Assembly (NCBI RefSeq): GCF_905147365.1
Contig: NC_056409.1
Location: 16,807,001 to 16,871,000 of the forward strand
Length of the DNA: 64,000 bases
Source of the DNA: Aricia agestis
Taxonomy: Eukaryota > Arthropoda > Insecta > Lepidoptera > Lycaenidae
Reading direction: 5' to 3'
The position numbers and the translations under genes were made by a program. Shown here one piece after another: positions 25,101-35,300 of the stretch; position 1 is the stretch's first letter; every line of letters begins with the position of its first letter. The notes below the pieces were generated by a model that saw only the letters and a list, made by a program, of their open reading frames with translations, was not told the DNA's origin and searched no databases.

Positions 25101-28100
25101 AAGGAAGGGAAGGGAATAGGGGAGGGTAGGGAAGGGACGGGAATAGGGGAGGGTAGGGAAGGGAATAGGGTAGTGGATTGGGCCTCCGGTAAACTCACTC
25201 ACTCGGCGAAACACAGCGCATAGGGCATGCACCCGGTTCTACCCGGTTCCGAAATACCCGGGTATACCCGGATATTTGAATGAGTCTGTGGAACCGGTTC
25301 TAAGCGCTGGAACCGGGTCGACTCGGTTCTGATAAGATTTTTCTAATTTTGCATTAAGAGGAGTCCACACCGCCCTTTTTTCCATACAAACGTTGTCCCC
25401 TGTTTCCTCCCTGGATAATGCTAGTAGAGTTATAATTTTTTTCCTGAATATCTACGGTCACTAATACAATGTCCCTATGTTTTCTTTTTTTTTTTTCATA
25501 ATTTAATTATTAAATAAGATATGAACGTTCAAAAACCCAAAAAAATGGCCAGATTTTCCGCTGTGTTCAAGCGTCCAGAAAACAGATTTGGCTAGAATAT
25601 ACAAAAAAAAGCAAAACATAGGAACACAGCTCAAGCCTTTTTTTAATCTTTAATGAAAAAAGTACTTAGATCGGTTAAGTTTTGGAGAAGGAATCAGGGG
25701 ACAACGAATCGTTGATTTTCTGGATTTTCTGCAATTGTCTCTATCGCGTTCTGCGGTATAGGCTTGAGGTAAGGGAGACAGCTATAGATATTACACGTAC
25801 TTTTTTTTCATTTCTCTAGCCCCTGGTGCATCCTCTTAATTACTAATTTAAATTACGCGCGTCGAAGTATCGTGGAGCTTTTGATATTTATCGAGCTGGC
25901 AACGCCGCGCGAGCACGCTATTGTCACAATAGACATAACGACCAGTAGTTCGACTGCAAAGAGACGGACAGGTTTCAATATCTGTCAAATTCGTCGGGTT
26001 TCACTAGGATTATGAACGGAATGTGCCTCGCGCTGGCTGATATAATTTATTTTTAAATATTTAAAATAAAGATTTCAAAATTGCATTCTGACAATTTTAA
26101 TCACATGTGCCAAAACACAAACAACAATACGACCAAAGAGGAACACGTCCATCGAATATGTCATATTTTAAATTCGTAGGTAACAAATTTATAACCCTAG
26201 CGACGATTTTCGTCATATTACGTCAAATTTAAAAATTTCAACATCAGTTCTAAGTCGGCATACTCTATCATTCTGTCTACTCTGCTATTGTCGCGGGTAC
26301 ACCTACATGCACACTACCCCACCGCCCGCGCCAGCAGGGTGACCATATGTGGCAGGTTCCTGCCATTTTGGTAGGATTGGCGTCTTATTTTGGCCTATGG
26401 CATGATCGGTTGACGTTTTAAAAACTTGGCAGGTTTTGGCAGGATTGGGGTATGAAAAATAAATTTTATTATTGCATCTCAAATTTCTGACAATGGCAAC
26501 CCTGGATACTTTACGGGGGATTTCCCTGACCGCCAGCTCCGCGCGCCGCGCGTGTATTTATCTGTACTATAATACTTTATCTATGGTCCGTGGTCATTTA
26601 ACATTTTGTTTCGACATATGGCTGATTCTAAAAACCGCAAAATTTAGTTGTCCGGACGTATAAACTACCCGCAGAGTTACATATGTAGACCTTTGTATTT
26701 TTTTTATAGGAATATAAGGTGTGATCTAACTGGGCCACTTAGGTTCTGTAGAAAAACTTAATTGTAAATATAATTAAAATTAATTTAAAGGTCGAAAAAT
26801 TGTTTCCCTGGACGTGTCCTGTCCCCAGAATTCACTATAAATTCCCAAAAAAATCCCACAAATACGATGAAATTCTAATTTCAAAGTAAATTAATCGTAA
26901 GAGTAGAAAAAAAATATTTATAAAACAATTGTACATAAACGTATGTATCGTTATATAAATAGAAAGATTCATTTTAAGATTTGTCCTGGCTCACATAGTG
27001 ATTCCCTATACGCTTCAACTTGGAGGCTCGTACCTCCCTAGTTATAAGAAGCACGTGGTTGCGGGTGCGCAGGGCAGGAGGTTCGATAGCCCTCTAAACA
27101 TCATGGAAGGAGGTCACACAATTCGTTGCTCCGTTTCCGAGTTACAAAGGAAAATATCTGATTCCCTCAACACAATTTCCTTACACAATTGATTCCCTAT
27201 TCGCTAATTACAATGTCATTTCCTAAGTTAAGTTTGCTTAGACACGATGTAAACGACGATAATGAGTATGGTTTTTAGTTAGACTATTTATTGTTTAACC
27301 TACATGCACAGTTTTTGTACACCTCAGGAAAAACTAACTTTTTATTGATTCCCTCTACATACATTTTGATGGTTCCCTGGGTATTTTAAGTAGGGAATCA
27401 AAATATTTTACATTTATTTATCTAATTGGTACATATCTGTTTATTTTTATTAAAATAAATTACATTATCTTCATATACTGATACAAATAAATGACACCAA
27501 TAAGTAAAATATATTAAAAATAAATTCTTAAAGTCAAAATATATCAAATAAATTCATTTTCCATTCATTGTATTTGGTTTTAATGACAAGTTTAGTTTGT
27601 AAACAATTTTATACATGTTTATATTTAATTATTATTATTATTATTATCAGCCTACAGTGTCCCACTGCTGGGCAAAGGCCTCTGTTTATATTTAAATTGA
27701 ACATATTTATTTCGCTGAAAAAGCTTTTTTCTATTAGCTTTGTTGATTCCCTAGGTTAGAAAAATTTAAATCAAAATATCTTCTAAAATTGTGAAGTGAA
27801 AAAGGGCCCAAATAGATAATTATTTTTATAATTCACTTAAGAATAATATGCGACTATTGATTTTAAAAAATATGCAGAAATAAAAATGTACCAGGGAATC
27901 AACTAAATAATCCAAATCCGGAGAAATGCCCATCTCGACAGTGAGCAACTTTTTTTATTCATATCTCATTACATTACAATTTCCTACTTAACCAAACTCT
28001 CAATTATCATTTACACAAAAAAATATAAAAAATACTTGGTCGCTAGGAACCGGGTAGCACCGGGTGACCCGGTTCTGACTACCACTGGAACCGGGTACGC

Positions 28101-31100
28101 AAAATCTGGAACCGGACCCGGTTCTGCATGCCCTAAGCGCAAGCGCTGTTTCATGCCGGTTTTCTGTGAGAACGTGGTATTTCTCCGGTCGAGCCGGCCC
28201 ATTCGTGCCGAAGCATGGCTACCTATTTTTCATGGTCTATTGAAAGTTCCAGCTAAGAGCTTCTTCAAAGCTGAGTTATCGACTTCCTGAAATCAAGGTT
28301 TCGATTCCCCTACGGCCTACCTAATACTGGTCAGAACAATACAAGCCGATCTGACAATCTAATTTCCAAACATTATCTGCTTTGGGTGCATGGGCGCCAG
28401 CAGAAATAGTTTCCAAGGGGTGCAGATTTTAGTTTTCTTTCTTTTCTTTTTACTTTTTACGAACAACAGTGACTGTCTATTTACATGTAATACATTGGGA
28501 TATTATTAAATGCACATCAGAATAATTTTTCAGCACACTACCTTAACTCCGCTAATTAACTGAATGCGTACCAGAAAAACTAATGCTGATCAAAAAAGAA
28601 TAATTGATTAACTGAGCATGTTCTTCAAAAAAAAACTTAAACATCATACAAAACGAGACGACCTTTATTTAACCGAATTCACACCAAAAATATGGTTCAT
28701 ACATCGGATATATTATTATTTGTAAAACTAAAATTTAAATTGTTTATCAAAAATACTAACTTGCACTCTAAATTGGACAATCTTACAACGGAATTTCTAA
28801 AAACGATTTCGAAAGGTGCACCACAATAAAATCAATTTCTATTATCAAAACAAGTATACAAATTGACAAATCGTGCAACTAAAATATTTTTAGCCTAACT
28901 TTATTTTCTTTCTGTTTCTCTGTTTTACTGAAAAACATGTTGGGGCCTCCTCATCTAACGCCGCACTCACTCCTTTGCGCTCGCTCTTTACTCTTTAGCG
29001 ACCACAGATATATCTTGATCTATTTCTGTGTTAGCGACAAAGATTTTTGGTAATTATGATGAGATATGGTGAAAGATTTTATAATTCCAAAACTAAATAA
29101 TTCAAGGATTCTTGATAAAAATTAAAAAAAATATATAAAAATTTACTACTGTATTGTAATTGTATGGGTTGATAAATTTATTAATGATTCTTAAATAATT
29201 AATAGCAATGTTGGCCCAATACGACTTGATTGGGTTAGGTTAGATGGCTAAGGCGGGAGCGTAGCGTAGCGTTGCTCCCGCCTTAGCCATCGTGGTTATT
29301 TTTTGTGAACCACCCAGAAGTAAGAGCCCCGCGTAGCAGTGCTCCGTCGACTCATAATTGAAGCCAGTAGTTTTTTTCTTATTTTTTTCTTTAGTAGCTT
29401 GTCAACCCCTAGAGTGCAATTCCTAAGCCGGAGGCTTAATCAATAATAATAATAATAATATCTTTGGACGCTTCATACGACGTCAGTCTGGCCCCGTGGT
29501 AAGTACCTGAAGGACTTGTGTTACGGGAACCAGACAACGGAAATATATTTAATACTTTTATACTATACATATATTTAAGATTTTTATTATATGATACACA
29601 TATTTAATACACATCCATGACCCAGGTACTTTGAAAACTTTTTATTCCGTCGGCGGGATTCGAACCCGCGACCTCCGGCTTGAGCTACCAACAGCCCACC
29701 AACTGAGCCACAGAGGTCGTCAGATTAATTATTTTACAATATATCGGTAAAGAACCCTTTGTGCGCGAATCCGACTCGCTCTTTGCCGATTGTTTATTAT
29801 TATTGTTTTTATGAGTTACCATTCAGTGTGCCAAAGTTTAGTCCATGTTAAGTTAGCACTAGATGATTTTTATGTGTTCTTAATTATATGAACAAAACAG
29901 ATTAAATTGGGTTTTATTTAGAATAAATGATGTTCCTAAAAGTAATTTAGGTGATGGTTTTCCTTTAAAAAGTTGTAGTATGTTTGTTGAACTAAGGAAT
30001 TGTTAGTTATACTATTTTAATAATAGTTATTCGTTCAGTAAAACAGTTTCGCAAATAACTTTAAATAGTATGCTGAATTCGCATTATTTAGGGTGCATAA
30101 TTAGTGTGCAAGTCAGTATTTTTGGTGAAACTTTAAAATATTTTGATCGAGAAAAGGGAATATACAGATATTGATTTAAATACATGCCTAATACATTTAG
30201 TGCCGAAACTTTACGAACTATCTTAGTACGGCATAATTAGGGTTACAGACGGCTTTTTATTTCAGTACTTAATTCCTGTTGATCCCGAGATTCCCAAGGG
30301 GTGCAAGTGCACCACCTGGCACCCCTTTGCTGGCGCCGATGTTTGGGTGTATAAAAGTTGATCCTTTGCCTGATTTGTCGCCAGCCCATATACAGTGGGA
30401 TGGTTATCAGATGTTAATCCATCCCTAGACTGCGACACTAAAAGAAGTGAATGTGTTTTCTTAAATGGTAAACACACTTGGGCACTATAAAATGATAGGT
30501 ACTCACAACACGTATTCTCCTGGCATGACACAATGACCCGCTGTGAGCACGTGTCTGTCGGTGATGAGGGCCGCTCCGCACATCCAGTCCAACTCACCCT
30601 CGCTCTCTACTGTGAAATACTAACTATCATTCTATTGTTTGCACCGTGCACACTACATGTGCAAAAATATATGCAAGTACCAATAATTATAAATCATGTA
30701 GTTACTGAAACTATGCCTCTTCCGATTGATATGCCTACAAGAAAAGGGAAAAAATGAAGAAAACCAAAGTATGTACTTACTTTTGTACCCGAAGCGTACA
30801 AGCCAAGGGAACTGTCCTAAAGACGCGGTCAAGCCACCAACGATCCTATCGGTGGCACTAAATCCACAATCAAGTGAGTCTAGATATTCCCATGCCGGAT
30901 GATTGCTTACGTCTCCAAGGCCGCCTGCAGTGAATAAAATCGAATAAATTTTGAAAAGCCTTACCAGTTTTGGTTGCTGTAAATAATTGTTTGTTTCAGA
31001 AAAGTGTTTGCAATTTGGTTAGATCCCCTTGCCGTTTTTAAGTAAATTATAATTAACTTTGGGGACACCGCTATATTGTTATGTCATTACTCATCGTTTC

Positions 31101-31286
31101 GACAGATTGTTTTACTATGATCTATGTTTAAAATAGTAAGGAAATAACAGTTGGCGCCAGTGATAACTGGCTGTATACTTCGAAGAAAACCGCAAAAGTT
31201 GTTTACACACGCTTACCGGACAAAACATGACGCACAGCTATTAATATGAGCACAGTAGAAATTAAACATGAATTCATTTTCAACAT
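12240..31286 (-). CDS. Clip-less secreted trypsin-like serine protease with a 16-kb intron
   Basis: Seven exons on the minus strand: 31217-31286, 30781-30924, 30507-30609, 14302-14483, 13763-13896, 13070-13201, 12240-12380; phases close at all six junctions, 301 aa. Signal peptide (about 1-23; a second in-frame ATG is at 31277), a short 27-residue propeptide, activation site R50-IVGG, triad H97 (TAGHC), D153 (NDIAI), S249 (GDSGG). D243 predicts cleavage after Arg/Lys. C122/C127 form the same extra cysteine pair as in the neighbouring CLIP proteases, but no clip domain precedes the catalytic domain. The His exon (30507-30609) and the Asp exon (14302-14483) are 16 kb apart; exon 3 ends in phase 2 and exon 4 supplies the missing base, giving YVLSDVRIGEFD, a normal family sequence. 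The alternative that the two halves belong to different genes is less likely, because neither half has other partners nearby. Confidence 0.85.
12756..13040 (+). repeat. Interspersed repeat, family C
   Basis: Begins GGCCAAGTGCGAGTCGGACT and ends TACGGAACCCTAAAAA, with GACAGATAGACGGACAGAC near the end. Further copies: 23731-24173 (inverted), 43128-43440, and tails at 51930-52068 and 52938-53028. A small inverted remnant is at 29750-29795. It lies in the last intron of the clip-less protease. Confidence 0.7.
14924..15134. mobile_element. Nested foldback insertion
   Basis: Perfect 44-bp inverted arms (14924-14967 and 15091-15134) starting AGTGCCTTTTTCAGAATTCG. Inside them is a second, nearly perfect inverted segment containing TTTGAAGTCGGTACCAG. 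It interrupts the left arm of the larger element; the intact right arm near 16600 shows the uninterrupted form. Confidence 0.75.
16087..16171. repeat. (TA)n microsatellite
   Basis: About 42 uninterrupted TA units inside the foldback element. A similar tract at 52839-52936 sits at the matching position of another copy of the family. Confidence 0.95.
16905..17110. repeat. Interspersed repeat beside the R1-like LINE
   Basis: CCATCATCAGCTCACCAC ... AAAATCGGTCCACAAAC is shared, with divergence, with 23470-23700. Non-coding. Confidence 0.6.
17477..20568 (-). pseudogene. R1-clade LINE ORF2 (endonuclease + reverse transcriptase), one frameshift
   Basis: The start ATG at 20568 overlaps the ORF1 stop by 8 nt (ATGGATAG). 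N-terminal APE-type endonuclease: QLNLHNNK and LVLVQE at the start, then GADVNTSSPLWH and SSIDVTLS ... CSDHRLLV. The reverse transcriptase has RPITLLPCLGKLLERL, FGFTAGKSTVDAALE, DISGAFDHAWWP, GCPQGSVISPKLWN and the catalytic GYADDG. A C-terminal C/H cluster (MCECS ... TAHHVLWEC) follows. A single frameshift at about 20395-20412 separates the first 69 codons from the rest; I saw no stop in the remaining frame down to 17477. It is either a recent inactivation or a sequencing or assembly error. Confidence 0.85.
20561..21886 (-). CDS. R1-clade LINE ORF1 (gag-like, zinc knuckles)
   Basis: 441 aa, uninterrupted. The N-terminal third is Ser/Pro-rich and low-complexity, followed by a probable coiled coil (about 105-150, TIVSLLAIKNSSLETKVANL). 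A conserved central region is rich in basic residues, and three CCHC-type zinc knuckles lie near the C-terminus (CANCQQYGHTAKFC, CKHCAEGHSSDSC, CGSCLRY ... DC). This is the standard nucleic-acid-binding ORF1 of R1/Jockey-group LINEs. Its last 8 nt overlap ORF2. Confidence 0.88.
   Translation of the reverse strand: MSSHNNMPPDKNTNPFERRDGIPRSPPTSTGKRLLSQLSPSSVSPVEKRHQPIRDEPQSPVISLLDTSSAVDDSFNYCELVREASSYLGKINEFANDTVSRRNNFANKSDIMNLTQKLTTIVSLLAIKNSSLETKVANLERDLLSVKLNQVVKPAPAATPVSYSEALKLKLAKSVPPVETRKPLPCVIAYPTQEKSAELKSATETKQALMKVINPADGFQFHGVKKTANSGVLLRLTSESQVKKLKSVEALKSAGLRLETPKGRSPRILIKDVPQHITDDNFLLSLYNQNVNGEINVTQDQFMSSTKIVRRRILNKEYNNRKWIGIELDPKVRQHLIETKEKLFIDWAMCRFVDDVELVRCANCQQYGHTAKFCRDTKPCCKHCAEGHSSDSCPKKDKDDFKPVCGSCLRYKKPTDHPTGSPDCPTYKSKMEQLILTTRYG
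21936..22971. mobile_element. TIR element nested in the LINE 5' region
   Basis: An 18-bp left end, GGCGGCCTACCACAACCT (21936-21953), pairs with AGGTTGTAGTAGGCCTCC (22954-22971), two mismatches. Weaker inverted similarity follows inside (TAAGATTAC, ACTTTGATTCGTACCAT and their inverses). It carries a two-copy tandem repeat of about 73 bp at 22118-22262 (GGGTGGAAGCGAGATA start). No coding capacity and no clear target duplication. It might instead be part of the LINE promoter region. Confidence 0.5.
23470..23700. repeat. Interspersed repeat related to 16905-17110
   Basis: Contains CCATCATCAGATCACCAC and AAAATCGGATCACAAACGGC and ends CTCCTCCTTTTTGGAAGTCGG, a tail I recognise as common in Lepidoptera. 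Confidence 0.6.
23731..24173 (-). repeat. Interspersed repeat, family C, inverted
   Basis: AGGGTTCCGTACCCAAAGGG at the left and GCGAATCCGACTCGCACTTGGCC at the right are the inverse of the ends at 12756-13040. CTGTCTGTCTCCAGGCTGTATCTCAAGAACCG is the shared core. Confidence 0.75.
24300..24954. other. Intron filler, nothing recognised
   Basis: AT-rich DNA inside the long protease intron. No reading frame or repeat ends that I recognise. Confidence 0.4.
25358..25835. mobile_element. TTAA-flanked MITE, copy 1
   Basis: Flanked by TTAA on both sides (25354-25357 and 25836-25839). Short terminal inverted repeat GAGGAGTCCAC/GGTGCATCCTC (imperfect). 478 bp, highly similar to 35450-35928. TTAA target duplication suggests piggyBac- or Kolobok-type mobilisation. 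It sits inside the 25221-28135 element. Confidence 0.75.
26990..27910. repeat. Cluster of GATTCCCT motifs
   Basis: The exact octamer occurs at 27000, 27160, 27191, 27347 and 27745 on + and, as AGGGAATC, at 27392 and 27893. Function unknown; it lies inside the 25221-28135 element. Confidence 0.6.
28216..29450. other. Intron filler with one strong hairpin
   Basis: No gene. 29244-29260 (ATGGCTAAGGCGGGAGC) and 29274-29290 are perfect 17-bp inverted arms with a 13-nt loop of GTAGC repeats. An (AAT)n tract ends at about 29459. Confidence 0.6.
29452..29722 (-). mobile_element. tRNA-derived SINE
   Basis: On the minus strand the head resembles a tRNA: TGGCTCAGTTGG (A box) and GGTTCGAATCC (B box) at about 29648-29715. 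A body ending in CGTATGAAGCGTCCAAAGA and an (ATT)n tail follow. It is not an intact tRNA, because the anticodon arm is extended and the acceptor stem does not close. Second copy at 42700-42976. Confidence 0.75.
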
Positions 31287-32362
31287 TGTTGTCCGGCGGA
31301 GGCATCGGCGCAGGGCAAATGCAGGCTAAACTACAAATCAACACGAAATGCGGAGAAAAATGATTCGTCACGTGATTACTGTATCGTAAAAGTAGCTGAT
31401 GGATTTAATAAACTATAGATCGAGTAAATAAAAATTGCTTCCATTACAATTGGTTTAAAATGTTCTTCTTCTGGATTTTCAATCCTTATGAAATTCTAAA
31501 TCTAAATACACGTAAAGGGCATTGTTTTCTGTTACAAGATTCATCTTATTTTCATCTGGATTTTCTTAGTTTTCAACCCTATATAAGGACCCCACAGTCC
31601 TTATGTAGATGGGGGTTAAATATTTAGGAGTTGACAGCGATTTGTACCATACCAAGAATAAATTTAGGTACCTGTAAAATATGTCACCCAATCCAAAAGC
31701 AATGAAAAAACTTCTTCGATCCCTTGAGGATGACTAAGATGTTGTTCATCAAGAAATAAACCTTTTCCATTTATGTATTAGGCATCTTCGGTTTGAATAC
31801 AAAATACAGTTTTCTCAGACCCATTATGACGCAGAGTATTGATACTGGTATCGCTTACAGTCGACGCTCGTTAGTTGATTGCAGTAGTGTCTTCGTGTCT
31901 CCTCCGTCCTCGTTCAATTAGTGATTAAAAATAATATTACGGCAATTTGGCCGCGCATGTGTGAGTTCGTCTCGATGTGTTTTCCTGTGTTACTGGTATG
32001 GTAATTCGTCCGTCAACTCTGCCGTTATGGCCGACCTGTTCGACGTCATTCGCCCCAACTTTTGAAGCGAAAATCGGAATTTAATATTTTTATACCGATG
32101 CTCCTAAAGACAAGACGTTTGTTTACGCGTCCTCGATCGTTCGATGGAGATGTGGATCTTGTCTCCGCTAGATCTGCTCCTCGATTCATGACCTGCGGGG
32201 GTCAAAGTTGACTTTTTATGAGTGACGTCACAGTGTCAATTAGGTAATTTTTGTATGATTTGGACTCAATTTGAATGAAGTGCGGTTAGTGATCTTTTGT
32301 TGACCTGTCATGAAGTTCATTTTGTCAAAAATTGACGTAAACGATTAGAGTGAGACAGAAAC
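31287..32362. promoter_or_regulatory. Shared upstream region of two divergent proteases
   Basis: 1,076 bp between the start codons of the clip-less protease (minus, 31286) and the CLIP protease (plus, 32363). Both promoters must lie here unless there are distant untranslated exons. I see no convincing TATA box or NF-kappaB site by eye. Confidence 0.5.
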
Positions 32363-35300
32363 ATGATTTACAAGTGTTTGTTTTGTGTTTTATTGGCGTC
32401 ATTTGCTCCAGTAGAGTGTAAGTATATATTTGGGAGTAATAGCAAATCTAAGGATATGAGTTTATCTACACTGTACACATTTTGTATTGAGAATTAATAA
32501 AATAATACAGAACAGTCCTACAAACAAAACAACATACACCCAGCGACTATGACATTAATAGTAGGTCGTAAATAACATATAAATTGATAAGCATTAAATG
32601 CCTGTCACATTTTGCGTAGTAAATAATAGTTATTATTTTTATAATCAATATTATTATGTTTGCAGTACCTAGTAATGAACTTATTAATAGTCATCAAAGT
32701 TTCCACTGGAGCTAAGGCCTAAGAGGTGAAAGCATAGTGAATAAATACGTGATAAGCACAGTACCTAGGATTATGTTTACCTACACCCAAGGGCGTCGCC
32801 AAGGGGGGACAGGGAGGGGCAGCTGCCCCCCCCCCTAGAGACTCTAAAAAAGTTGCCAAATATAATGCAAACAACGACCACTATAATATTAAAATCTGGT
32901 AATAGATGTAAGGCTCGTAGTACAAGTGAAAAGCTTCATGTGCTGTCGACTTTACCTACAATTCATACCTACTTTTCTCATTTATAGAGAGTGAGTAAAG
33001 TATGAATTGTAGACTGTAGTAGGTAAAGTCAACTTGCCCCCCCCACCTGCGCCATCGGCTGTCAACGCCCTTGGCTACACCATTTGCAATATTTTCAATT
33101 TCAACCAACAGGCAACAATATTAGCAGGTGTTTGTTCAAAATAGTAGAACTGTCAATTCTCTGAAAGGTTTAAACTTCTTTAAGCCACTTCCAGTGATTT
33201 GACTTTTTCGATGTTTTGCATTCAGATTCAAATATTTATTCTCTTGTTTTCTTTTTAATTTCTAAATTCTCATGTATTTCTTACGATTATTGTTTTGTAC
33301 TATCGAGGAAACTGATTCCTAGGCAGTTGACAGACCAATGCGACGTTATATTTGACGACGACGACTGACGACTCTGGGATTATTTTACCCCAACTCAAGG
33401 GATCATTTTATACATAGGGGTGTATAAAATGATCCTTTAGTTAAACTTTTACAAAAACCTCTAGTACAAAAAAAGTACGTACATATGATAAAAAATAAGT
33501 ATGCTATCACGAATTTTGGTAAATTCACTACATCCAGCCATATAAATATTGCGATTTTTCCTTCAACTATAGCCATACTTAAGATTTTTCCATAAGGGGA
33601 TCATTTTACCTCACCTTCCCCTACTAGATATTATTACTTTAAATATAATTCGTTGTTAAGTACTTGCAGTTGCTGTTGTATCTTTACAATAATGTATTGA
33701 TTTGGAGACTTACTAATTTATCTACTGCAATATTATTAATATACTACTAACCCTATCCATAATTAATATTACAAATTAGAATTTAAGTATTTACTAACCT
33801 CGCTTTTTTTTGTTATTATCTTACATTAACGAGCTACCTGTGGAGGCTTGTAATTGGCTTTTCGTATTCTATAATTTAGAGTAAATTTAATATAGTTTGC
33901 TGTAAGCCACCCAAACATGATAAAATAGAATAAATAAAATATATTATTTGGTCGGATCATGTCCATTCAATTGTTAATAATTGTTCTCTTAAAGTGACTA
34001 AGTTTGTAGGTGTATATTGTAAATTATTTAAACCGGTTGAAATTTATTCCGGAGTATTTTTGCAACTTCATTAACCTCAATCAAAGATCTCAATTAAAGT
34101 TTTGATGATTAACTTGGTCTAGTTTCAATAGAAAAAATTGATGTCAACCGAAATCTAGGACAAAATAATTTGTCCATGAGTTTCAAACTCTAATGCTTTC
34201 TGAGTCCTCAACGTCGAGGGCCCGACATTTCTTGGTGTACTCACATTACGAGCTTTTTTGCAAGAAAATTTGTTTCATTTTATATTTTTTGGAACAGGTG
34301 TTTCTTTGTGGTCTTGTTTAGTTTTTTGTATGATTGTTTTGTCAATAATAAAGTCTCAAACGAAACCATTAGGGTTTAATAGTACATAATATTATATTCC
34401 TACATATTAATTATTATTATCAACGTGAAAATTAACTTTTGTACCTTCAAGAATAGTCGGGATAGTCTCGCCGGAAAGCTTCTATTTCAAGTATCTATGC
34501 GAAAGCTGTTTACACGTTTGTGTACAAAAATAAAGACAATCTGACGGATAGAGCAAAATAATAATTATTAAATATTATTATGAGGATTAATTACAATGCG
34601 ATTCGCGGAATCCTGAAATTCTACATTTCATTTTAATAGTTGAAAACATGTTTACACCTATATATTATAATAATTTTCCTCGTTTGGTGCTGAGTCCTCC
34701 ATCCGAATAGTATTTCCTTCAAGGATTAACTAACCTTTCTCACGGCATTTAACTAAGTACTTATAATAAAAATTTAATATAATGATATTTTATTAAGTAC
34801 CTACTTTAGATATGAAAAAATATCAAATACTTAGAAAAAAATTCTATGTTTCAAGTACCAACCTACATAAAATTGTATGAGAAATAGGTAGGTATTTGAA
34901 ACTTTTCATTAGCCAGTACTAGCTACTTGGTAATCGGGAAACATAAATCGGGCTTCGCCGTGGAAATTTTGTTTTAACGACCTCTTTCTATTGCTGAAAA
35001 TTACATTAGTAGGTAGAGTTTTTAGACTGTTTCAAAACCTAAAACCTCAATAACTCACGTGCTTAAACTTACCAAGCATAAATACCGAACAAGTCTTGTC
35101 TCTTCAACTCCATCAGACGAGTCTTTCGTTTTTGCCGCAGGCTACGATGACTATGGAGAGTATGAAGACAATGATGCCATCATATTTCCAGTGTTGACGG
35201 GGAACAGCTGCTCGGGGGTAGAGAATCTGGGCACATGCAAGCCCCTGGCGAGATGTCCGTACCTGCTGAGTGAGATCAAGCGCGCCGGCACGCCCATGCC

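Larger units (their letters stand above)
25221..28135. mobile_element. Non-autonomous DNA transposon with 6-bp target duplication
   Basis: Terminal inverted repeat TAGGGCATGCA (25221-25231) / TGCATGCCCTA (28125-28135). Subterminal ACCGGGT/ACCCGGT motifs are repeated many times at both ends. AGCGCA flanks both sides (25215-25220 and 28136-28141), and removing the insert rejoins the host repeat cleanly (ACACAGCGCA-AGCGCTGTTT). About 2.9 kb, no transposase seen. Subterminal repeats with a TAGGG start suggest a hAT-like group, although the usual hAT duplication is 8 bp. Confidence 0.75.
24955..28215 (-). repeat. Jockey-type LINE tail/SINE, split by an insertion
   Basis: 24955-25220 and 28136-28215 are one element interrupted by the transposon at 25221-28135. 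It reads, on the minus strand, GAGCCATGCTTCGGCACG ... TTTCGCCGAGTGAGTGAG ... GGCCGGCAACGCAC ... ATCAGGTGACCCG, as do the copy at 36121-36390 and the 3' end at 57891-58203. A GGGAATAGGGGAGGGTAGG minisatellite (about 25075-25170) lies within it. Confidence 0.75.

Noticed and set aside
29648..29720. Possible tRNA gene on the minus strand
   Set aside because: A and B boxes are present but the cloverleaf does not close and a long conserved body follows; it recurs at 42905. It is a SINE head.
30262..30597. 111-aa minus-strand frame
   Set aside because: Only the part at 30507-30609 is coding, and in a different frame (the His exon of the clip-less protease).
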